NCBI GenBank assembly: GCA_034440615.1
Contig: JAOTOM010004569.1
Span: 278,023 to 342,022 of the forward strand
Length of the DNA stretch: 64,000 bases
Source: Ashinkailepas kermadecensis
Lineage: Eukaryota; Arthropoda; Thecostraca; Neolepadidae
Direction of reading: 5' to 3'
The notes beneath the pieces are model-generated. The model had not been told where the DNA came from and ran no database searches. It saw nothing but the letters and a program-made list of their open reading frames with translations. Within the stretch, counting starts at the first letter, position 1; the number at the start of each line of letters is the position of its first letter. Made by a program: the position numbers and the translations under genes. This document shows, one piece after another, positions 55,470-64,000 of the stretch.

Positions 55470-57689
55470 CCTATAGCCAGGGGTGTCGATTTTTGAAAAA
55501 CATTGGGGGGCCGAAGTGCCAACGCACTAGACCCCCCCCCCAAAAAAAAACTCGTCGGATTTAGCCCACTATATTTTCGGATCTCAGAAATTCCTATTTT
55601 TATTCGACGATGTGTATGTTTATGTTTATTCAGCATCCTCATCAACGGGGAAAATCGTCCAATAATTGGTGAAGTCACATAATTAAAAGAGCAGTGCTCA
55701 GTACATGTCAACATAACAACTCTGAGTAATAGCATGCGACTGCCGTGCCATATAGTGGGCTCGGATCTATCGTCACCGTCACCGTCACCGTTACCCTCCT
55801 CCTCACTCTACACACCAACAAACACACACCGGCTTAAATAAAAATACTTCAGCGATCAGATGCAGGCTAAAACACACCGGCATTGATGGAGCATCAGAGC
55901 ACAGCAGACCTGAATAGTCATGACGGTGGGTGAAAGTATTTCATTGGTGCCTGACATTAGGGAGGGGAACTTTTCCCTTTAGTACGCCACTGCGGCTGCT
56001 CAACGTGTTTTTTTCCGCAGATTGCACGATCGAGAGTAGATTGCAGATTGCACATCAGTTCCTTACAAGTGTCAGCAATACATTTTCTTCATGTGCTTTA
56101 AACATGATTCAAGAAAGCACTGTCATCGATTTTGAACTTGCAAAAAGAGTGGGCCGCCTGGTGTTTTGAGTGCTATTTGAGTGAATTTGCTGTCTTGTTA
56201 GTGAACTGACCATTTATTGAGATATAAGTACTTTAACTTTGCCTGCTTCTATCATGAAACATTTGTCATGTTCCAATACATCAGAAATCACCAGAATAAC
56301 TTCTTGTCCACAAACCGGTGTATGCATTTCTATGAATTTTTCATATTTATTAACACTAATGATGTAGATCTGATTTGCAAATTTATTACAGAAAATATCA
56401 TCAGCACAGGATTCCATTCCTGAAAATATAGTACTTTCAACATGTTATTGTTCTTTTATATTTCAACATGTTAAGTTGGGTTACATTTTTTATTGTAAAA
56501 AAATACATTGCTTGAAATTTTTACAACTTGATGTTTTGGTTTTGTTTTCCTCCAAAGGGAGGGTAGGCTAGGTTAGGTTAGGTTATGTTGAATTTCTTTT
56601 TATTTAGAAAGAATAGCTTATCCTATGACACCTAATTAAAAGCCTTTTTTGGTGTTATTTTGCTCACAACCTGAAATGTAGGCATTTGTATAGAAAATGA
56701 GTGGTCCCATCATTTGGGTCACATTCATAAACATAGCATTGAAATGATACATTCCACGAATTCATAAAACACCTTAAAACACAACTTTACCAAAATGAGC
56801 AGTAACATCATGTTCATCACATTCTTAAACATTGCATTAAACAAATCAAGAAATCAGAAATTGCCTTAAGCTGTAAATTTACCAAAAGGTGTGCCAACCC
56901 CTGGACGGAAATGCAACACTAGGTGCCCCAATCCAGGACAGAAAAAGCACCAGGTGCAGTGGAGTGAAAATATTAATAAAAGTAAACTAAAAACAGCTCT
57001 TCTTGAAGACATACGTGATAGTTATGTGATATTAAAATGGAAACCCTGAGCACAAATCAGAAAAAGGCATGGACTGGACTTTAGGCGCTGGAATTTTCGT
57101 AACTGGAATTTTTTATTTGGATGTTCTTGTTCAAGCTGACCTGCCTACTTCTTCAACTACTGTTCCTTTGGGAATTAAATAGCAGCAGGCTATTTATTCA
57201 CTATTTAAAATCACACCAATATGCAGATACATCAGAAAGTGCGAAGTACAAAAACGAATCAGTACGTCACATGAGATTGGGCTACGGATTAAACACTGCG
57301 CGCAATTGCATCAAGAATGTCTCACCTCCGTCACATTTGTCGACTGCATCCTCAAATTTAGACTTTAGGCGCTGTAATTTTTGTAACTGGAATTTTTTAT
57401 TTGGGTGTTCTGAGAAACGCCCACCACGATTTGTGGCATTTATTGCGCGCAAGTGTCTATCAAGTCTCTCCAGACACATTTGGTGATGGGCTTTGACCTT
57501 ATATAACTTACAAGCAGGTGTTTGTCACTTCTGCAGCCGCCACAGGCCCATATTTCTGAGCTGTGACGTCACGAGTGCGATTGTCAGGCTGCGCCGAATT
57601 TCTCCACCGAATTTGGAATATGCCCGATTTCTGCTCGGGTGCGTCAGTAAATAAGCCTCGGTAAAGCGACGATAAACTGTGTACCGCGT
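55470..57689. other. No gene recognised; assorted short repeats
   Basis: 55478-55560 has a GGGTGTCGATTTTTGAAAAA-type transposon end with C-runs. A hexamer CGTCAC run lies at 55770-55795. TTAGG-like pentamers are at about 56564-56590. A dispersed module (AAAATGAGTGGTCCCATCAT) is near 56694. Direct copies of about 52 bp (GGACTTTAGGCGCTGGAATT...) lie at 57071-57123 and 57358-57411. Confidence 0.5.
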
Positions 57690-58035
57690 TGCCAAGGATT
57701 AAGGTTGCTTTTATGATGTAAGTCGTGCTTGCAAATTGGAAGGAAATCCAACTCCTTTGTTTTTTTTCCACAAAGTTGTCAATTTTACAGCAAAGGGTGG
57801 AGAGTCAATCCACTATCCAATTCAAATCTGTTTCATTTCAGTACAAAATGTGCTGGTTGGCATCAACTAAGCTACGTAAGTCGCATGGTGTTTTTTCTTC
57901 TTTTTTTCTTTAACTTTCTTCTCAGCATAAAAATAGCATATGTTATTGGGGGGGGGACAAATCAACATTGAGAGGGCCAAGATCAAAATTGGTCGAGCAA
58001 TGGCCCCCACAAAAGGATACAAATCGACGCCTCTG
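57690..58035. repeat. Repeat family D, copy 1
   Basis: Shares with 59880-60265, 61480-61878, 61900-62306 and 62330-62728 the ordered words TTTTATGATGTAAG, AAAGGTGGAGAGTCAGTCCA, CAGTACAAAATGTGCTGGTT, TTATCAGCATAAAAATAGCA and the end AAAGGATACAAATCGACGCC. Confidence 0.85.
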
Positions 58036-59235
58036 CTTTGGAGAAAAAAATAGAAACAAAAATTAAGCGAGGTACATTTTGCAAATTTTATAAATTGAAC
58101 AACCGAACCCAACCTAACCGAACCTAACGTCAGCTCCTTTTGAAGGAAAATTTCCGATTTTATTTTATGTTTGAATTTTTTTTTTTTAATTTCCAAGTTC
58201 AGCAACTAAGCTAGCCTAACCTAGCTAAACTGGTATTATTGTGCTTTAAGGTGGTAACAAGACAAGTTTTTACACACATTTAATTCCATATAGCAAACAA
58301 ATGGGTTAGATTTGTCTAAGTTGGATTAGTTTAGGCTTTCCAAGTGGGAAAACTTTTCAAAAAATTTCCAAAAAGTTTCCCCCAAAAATTTCTAATTAAT
58401 TGGTAACTTTGCAGTTTAAGGTGTTCTTTTTTTTCCTTTTTAAATTTTTTTTCTTCTGCAGAATACCATGTTTATGAAGGTGACTAAGATGATTGGATCC
58501 ACTTATTTTCTTTGTGAATGCTTACTTTTCAGGTTGTGAGCAAAATATTACCAAAAAGGGCTTTGAGTTCGCTAACATAACATAAACATAAATGTTTTTT
58601 TTCTTTAATGCAACAAAACCTAACCTAACCTAAACTAAGCTATCGTTTGAGAACAAAAATATAAACAAAATACAAATGTCAATTAATTTATTTTCTGAAA
58701 ATTCTCAACCTTAAAAAAGAAACCTAACCAACCTAACCTAGCCTAAGCTGCTTTTGAAGAAAACAAAAGTCTGAACATGTTTGTTTTTTGTTTTTTTAAA
58801 AACGTTTTGGTATTATTGTGCTTTAAGGAACAAGGAAAGTGTTGTGGGCGCTGTATGACCAACGCAGTCAATGCGGCCGTAAGCCCAAATAACTAACCAA
58901 CCAACCAAGAAAAGTGTTTACACACGTTTGTCACCATAAAGCAAACAAATTGGTTAGGATTGGTTAGGGTAGGTTGGTTTAAGTTTTTCAGTTGGACAAT
59001 TTGTCATTTTTTCAAATTAAAATTAAATATATTTGCACCGAAAATAAGTGGTCCCATCGTCTTAGTCACCGTCATGAACATGGTATTCTGAAGATAAATT
59101 AGAACAAACAAAAAAATCACCTTAAACTGCAAGTTTACCAATCATTTTTTACTCAACAGCAACTTAAAATAGGTTAGGTTCGGCTTGGTTAAGTTCTTTA
59201 AACTTTGAAAATTGAAAATTGAAAAATGCTCTAAC
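58036..59235. other. AT-rich sequence with CCTAA/TTAGG pentamers and dispersed modules
   Basis: Pentamer clusters at about 58098-58128, 58210-58225, 58614-58640, 58722-58746 and 58955-58980. Reverse module near 58475-58540 and forward module near 59025-59100, of the family clustered at 39730-41560. No coding sequence. Confidence 0.65.
58844..58905 (+). mobile_element. Solo LINE/SINE 3'-tail insertion
   Basis: The 62-bp insert contains the hairpin GGGCGC...GCGGCC (one mismatch) with loop TGTATGACCAACGCAGTCAAT in order, then GTAAGCCCAAATAACTAACC and CAAC repeats. Flanks CAAGGAAAGTGTT (58831-58843) and CAAGAAAAGTGTT (58906-58918) match at 12 of 13. Confidence 0.88.
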
Positions 59236-60265
59236 TCTCTCATGCGCAGTGAAATTGAAACACGCCTGATGCTACCAATATCTGCAATATAAGATAAAAA
59301 AGCTATGACGTCACCAAATCTTGAAGGCGAATTTTGGTGTACCTTCTAAGGTAATAGTATCGGTGGGGGGGGGCATTTAATGCCGCTACAGGCCTTGGCC
59401 GCTACCAGACACTGGTCTTGTATGACTCTTTAGGGTTTGTTTAGGAAGTTATGTGTGGCAATAGCTTACTAACCATTGCTTTCTTCAGGAATATCAATTA
59501 TAATGAGGTGTCTATACGGCTTCTTGCTGACTTTGCTCTCGTGTTTTCATAGGCTGGCAGATTGGCTCAAACGTGGCTTTTATTGGTTCAGTTTGAGATT
59601 GGGTAGCCCCATATCAATATCAATGCACATTGTCCTTGGGTATGTAGGTAGGTAGGTACCTTGGTAAATATCAAGCTGATGGTGTGATGGGTAGGTTGCT
59701 GAATATAATTATAGTTTGTATATCCACAATATCAATGATAACCATGATTTGCATGCAAGTTTGACAATGACTGGAAATTGAGAATGGAATTAATGATGTT
59801 CAAGCTCCATATGCATGTGGTTTTGCCATTGGTGGTGTGTACCAACATCAGTATGACCATGCAATTGTTGTTTAGTTGCTTAGCGGATTTTTTTCTTCAG
59901 ACAATCTGGTTTAAAATGCATCAGCATTGCTTATTTAAACATTTTATGATGTAAGCTGTACTTCCACAGTGGAGGGAAATACTGCTATTTTGTTTTGTTT
60001 TTTTTGCACAAAATTTTACATTTTTCAGCAAAAGGTGGAGAGTCAGTCCACTATCTGATCCAAATCTATTTCTATTCAGTACAAAATGTGCTGGTTAACA
60101 TCAATCTTTCTAGTTAGCATGATATTTTTTCATTTTTTCCCTTTAGCTTTCTTATCAGCATAAAATGGCATAGGTTATTGGGGGGGGGGGGGCCCAAATC
60201 AACATTGCGGGGGCCAAGATCAACATTGGTGGGGCCATGATCCCCACAAAAGGATACAAATCGAC
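59236..60265. repeat. Direct duplication unit 1 (ends in family D copy 2)
   Basis: Matches 60630-61878 from CATGCGCAGTGAAATTGAAA through GGTAAATATCAAGCTGATGG to AAAGGATACAAATCGA. It holds family D at 59880-60265. No open frame of note. Confidence 0.8.
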
Positions 60266-60629
60266 CCTCCCGTGGTAGTCCTCCATTTTGTCGAGAAAAA
60301 ATCATGTAACGTGCAAAACTATATGGGCAATGCATAAACTTCGCACGTCGCATGCGCAGCCCCACCACCACCAAAACTACAAATTATTTTGTGGAGGAGC
60401 AAAGTAAAATTAAAACCATTTAGACATGTCCCCATATCAGCCCCCGCCTTCAGCACCTAAAATATCACACAAACTATAACGTAAAATTCCCTTGACGTAA
60501 ATGTTCACCTGCCTGCACCTTGATCGCAAACACTCGCTATTATATACAGGCATGTAACGTACTCGCTTTAGAGGCGGCGCAAATGACCTTTATGGTCCGG
60601 CACGCCTAAAAAATCACTTTCCCCCCCCC
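60266..60629. other. No gene recognised
   Basis: Sequence between the two duplication units, with short frames only. Confidence 0.5.
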
Positions 60630-61878
60630 ATGCGCAGCGAAATTGAAACATGCCTGATGCTACCAATTTCTGCAATATATGAGGAAAAAGCTGTGACGTC
60701 ACCAAGGCTTGAAGGCTAACTTTGGTGTACCTTTTAAGGTTTGCTTTGGAAGTCATGTGCGCCATAACTTAGTACATATTGCTCAGGAATATCAATTATA
60801 ATGCAGTGTCCATGCAGCTTATTGCTGAGTTTTGTCTTTCATGGTGTCATAAGCTGGCAGATTGGCTCACACATGGCTCTCGTTGGTTCAGTTTGAGACT
60901 TGGATTCCCCATATCAAAATTGAATGCATGCATATGGATCTATTTGAAGAGGTACTGATGATCTGAAGCCACTGCGATGGTCTCATGGCAGTTTCACGCT
61001 GCACTGAGTCATATGTAATGTTGCAACATCGTCCGGTTTCCCGATGGGCGAATAAGTCGTATCACTGTGACTGTTTGTGACGTCATCAAAACGTTGCATC
61101 CATATCCAGTGGTATATTTGAACAGTGCGACATTTCCTGCCGATATGCGGCACATTCGGTTACATATCTAGTGTAAACAACGCTATGGCAGAAAGTAAAA
61201 GAATATCCACATTGTCACTGGGCATGTAGGTACCTAGGTAGGCACCAGGTAAATATCAAGCTGATGGTGTGATGGGTGGGCTGTTGAAGATAATTCTAGT
61301 TTGTATATCCACAATCTCAATGATAACTGTGATTGTTGTTCACTGGTTCACTCACTGGTATGCAAGTTTGACAATGACTGGAAAGTGAGAATGGAATAAA
61401 CCTTATTCAAGCTCCATATGCATGTGGTTTTGCCATTGGTGGTGTATACAAACATCAGTATGACAATGCAATTGTTGTTTTGTGGCTGAACATATTTTGT
61501 TTGTTGAACAATCTGGTTTAAAATGCATTAGCATCAGCTATTCTTAACATTTTATGATGTAAGTTGTCCTTCCACAGGGGAGGGAAATCCAGCTATTTTT
61601 TTTTGCACTCAATTTTGAATTTCATAGCAAAAGGTGGAGAGTCAGCCCACTATGTAATCCAAATCTGTTTCCTTTCAGTACAAAATGTGCTGGTTAACAT
61701 CAACTACATTTTCTATGTACCTAGCAGTGGCTTTTTCTTCATTTTTTCCTTTCACTTTTTTATCAGCATAAAAATAGCATAGGTTATTGAGGGCAGGGCC
61801 CAAATCAACATTGGGGGGCCAAGATCAACATTGGTGGGGCCATGGCCCCCACAAAAGGATACAAATCGACACCCCTGC
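60630..61878. repeat. Direct duplication unit 2 (ends in family D copy 3)
   Basis: Second copy of 59236-60265, longer because about 250 bp of extra sequence (about 60945-61200) lies within it. Ends GATACAAATCGACACCCCTG. Confidence 0.8.
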
Positions 61879-62728
61879 TGGTGTGTACAAACATCAGTAT
61901 GACCATGCAATTGGTGTTTAGTTGCTTAGCAAATTTTCTTTCAGAAAATCTGGTTTAAAATGCATCAGCATCGCTAATCTCGACATTTTATGATGTAAGC
62001 TGTACTTCCACAGTGGAGGGAATTTCAGCTATTTTGTTTGTTTTTGCACACAATTTTACATTTTTCAGTAAAAGGTGGAGGGTCAGTCCACTATCTAATC
62101 CAAATCTGTTTCTTTTCAGTACAAAATGTGCTGGTTAACATCAATGTTTCTACTTACCTAGCATGGTGTTTTTCATTTTTTCCCTTTAGCTTTCTTATCA
62201 GCATAAAATGCATAGGTTATTAGGGGGGCCAAATCAACATTGGGGGGGCCAAGATCAACATTGGTGGGGCCACGGCCACCACAAAAGGATACAAATCGAC
62301 GCCCCTGATCAGTATGACAATCCAATTGTTGTTTTGTGGCTTAACATTTTATTAAAAGACAATCTGGTTTAAAGTGCATCATCATCGAATCTTAACATTG
62401 TATGTTGTAAGTTTTCCTTCCACAGTGGAGGGAAATCTAGCTATTTTGTTTTTTTTTGCACATAATTTTGAATTGTGTAGCAAAAGTTGGATACTCAGTC
62501 CACTATCTAATCCAAATCAGTTCTTTTTCAGTACAAAATGTGCTGGTTAACATCAACTAAGTCTTCTATGTACCTAACACAGTGTTTTTCTTTCTTTTTT
62601 TTCCTTTAGCTTTTTATCAGCATAAAAATAGCATGGGTTATTGGGGGGGCCCAAATCAACATTGGGGGGGCCAAGATCAGCATTGGGGGGCCATGGCCCC
62701 CGCAAAAGGATACAAATCGACGCCCCTG
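61879..62728. repeat. Family D copies 4 and 5 in tandem
   Basis: Two further units (about 61879-62306 and 62307-62728) follow unit 3 head to tail, each ending GATACAAATCGACGCCCCTG. Each carries a C/G-rich block of ATCAACATTGGGGGGGCC words before its end. Confidence 0.87.
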
Positions 62729-63355
62729 GAAGCCACCATGAGTGAACCGCTGGGGGGCTGGGGGGACATGTCCCAACCCCCCCTCCCAATTTCTGAAAAG
62801 TGGCGATTTGTCTCCCGCGTTTTTTTCTGTGTTCCCCTAAACCTCAGCTACCTGAGTATGATCGCCGCAGAATTATACTTAATCATTTATGAAATGAAAA
62901 TGTATATGCAAGAGAATCACCAAAATACTAGAAACCGATCAAGCCAATCAACCGGCTTCGCAGGCTATCTGTCGTCACAAAATCCCCGAATGGTAAATCA
63001 GCAAACGTTAGAAATTTCTGCTTCCAGACTATTTTTTAACAACATGAAACTTTGCCATCTTGTGTTTTCGCTTCGGTGGAAAATTGTGCTTTGCCAGGAA
63101 ACAAATTTGCATTATCACAAGGATTTAGTATAGTCTTAGGCTGCATTCTCCTGCGCATATATTGATATATCTTGAACAAACGTGACTCTGGGTGTCCTTG
63201 GGTATCTGCAAGATCATGGAGGGAAGTCATGGGCAGCCATGAGGGAGGGAAATCATGGGAAGCAAGTACGTCAAGTTAACGTCGCATTCGTATTCGTATT
63301 CAGCGACGTGTTCGTCAGAGGCGTAAAGGTTAGCTTGATGTATTAGATGGCGATA
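62729..63355. other. No gene recognised
   Basis: The 183-codon plus frame 62582-63133 starts in family D and runs into this stretch, with no recognised motif. Confidence 0.45.
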
Positions 63356-63402
63356 TTGAAGCGATATCGACCGAACGCGAGGTTCGGTTGCTATCGCTTC
63401 AA
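63356..63402. repeat. 47-nt near-perfect palindrome
   Basis: Arms of 21 nt (TTGAAGCGATATCGACCGAAC and the complement of its partner) differ at two positions around a 5-nt spacer GCGAG. It lies at the start of the tandem array that follows. Confidence 0.9.
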
Positions 63403-64000
63403 TTCCCATCAAATGGACGTCATTCGACGTGGCTTGTTATGAGGTATCAGAAAGCTAAACAATCGAATTATTTTCAAGGGCGAAGGCCAAGCTGATCATC
63501 CGGTCCGTTAAGTTTTCCTTCGTTTTCGCTCAAACCCATTCAAATCTGGTATCAAGCAATAACTAGTGGTGAACACTCGAGTAACATTTCAAACCGGGAC
63601 AATGTCAAGGTCAAATATTTGATTGGGTTCTTCGATGAACTCGCGTTTCGTCGCTATGGCTTCAATTCCAAGAAAATGGATGTCATTCGACGTCGCTTGT
63701 TGTCAGAAGTTGATATCAGAAATTTGATAATTCGAAATCATCTCGACGGGTCAAAATTCAAGCTGATTTGTTCGGTCGCCTCACATTTGTTTGCTTTTTT
63801 CGTTGTCCCCAAAGCCCGCCTATATCCACTATCAAGCGATAGCCCATGGTGAACCCTCGAGTAACATTTTGAAACTGGGATATATTAAGGTTAAGGTCAA
63901 CCTTAGGGTCAAAGGCTAGTTTGAATTATTCGAAGTTCTCGCGATTCGTCGCCATGAGTTCAGTTTGCACGAAGTGGCTGTCATTCGACTTGGCTTGTGC
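63383..64000. repeat. Tandem array, units of about 265-295 bp, runs off the window
   Basis: Near 63383, 63647 and 63942 the words TTCG(T/G)(C/T)GCTAT, GTCATTCGACGTGGCTTG and, further on, CTCGAGTAACATTT recur in order. Two full units and part of a third are present. The 77-codon frame at 63619-63852 is part of one unit and is not kept in the others. Confidence 0.8.

Overview
This is eukaryotic, very repeat-rich DNA. Three signs point to an arthropod: interstitial runs of the arthropod telomere-type pentamer TTAGG/CCTAA, an animal-type GTP cyclohydrolase I, and Jockey-type LINE remains. GC-rich intronless reading frames set in AT-rich, transposon-dense sequence would fit a crustacean such as a barnacle, but that is a guess.

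Only three pieces look like host coding sequence. (1) A GTP cyclohydrolase I gene (16677-17420, +) has its entire conserved core in one uninterrupted frame. (2) A 1370-codon GC-rich open frame (26213-30325, -) has 9-residue repeats, a basic patch, a long run of heptads and Cys-rich ends; I do not recognise its family. (3) A single exon (48258-48426, +) has good splice sites and a DUF4806-like sequence. Most other open frames are transposon debris or minisatellite translations.

Layout. 1-9.2 kb: a dispersed repeat, tRNA-derived SINEs, a rearranged Jockey-type LINE (minus strand) whose C-terminal region is tandemly multiplied, and minisatellites. 9.26-13.56 kb: four mobile elements nested inside one another. 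13.6-16 kb: minisatellites and a SINE interrupted by a tiny insertion. 16-18.7 kb: the GTP cyclohydrolase island. 18.8-25.1 kb: tandem arrays, including about 46 copies of a 34-bp unit. 26.2-30.3 kb: the large minus-strand frame. 33.6-37.4 kb: Ty3-like and CR1/Jockey-like relics and two tiny insertions. 38-41.6 kb: foldback repeats with telomere-like pentamers. 42.1-43.1 kb: a Harbinger-like inverted-repeat element. 43.8-45.3 kb: the integrase end of a second Ty3-like element with an odd acidic repeat tail. 47.6-52.5 kb: second copies of earlier repeats, plus the DUF4806-like exon. 54.5-62.7 kb: hAT-like and satellite-like repeats. 63.4-64 kb: a tandem array that runs off the window.

The main discovery candidate is a set of insertions 41 to 62 bp long on both strands. 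Six have convincing flanking target-site duplications of 11-15 bp and a seventh has a short 5-bp one. Each consists of little more than a 3'-terminal hairpin and a TAAC/CAAC tail. The same hairpin lies 40 nt past the stop codon of the Jockey-type LINE relic and, with paired base changes, at the 3' end of three tRNA-derived SINEs. This suggests one LINE reverse transcriptase recognises the hairpin and mobilises LINEs, SINEs and minimal tail fragments.
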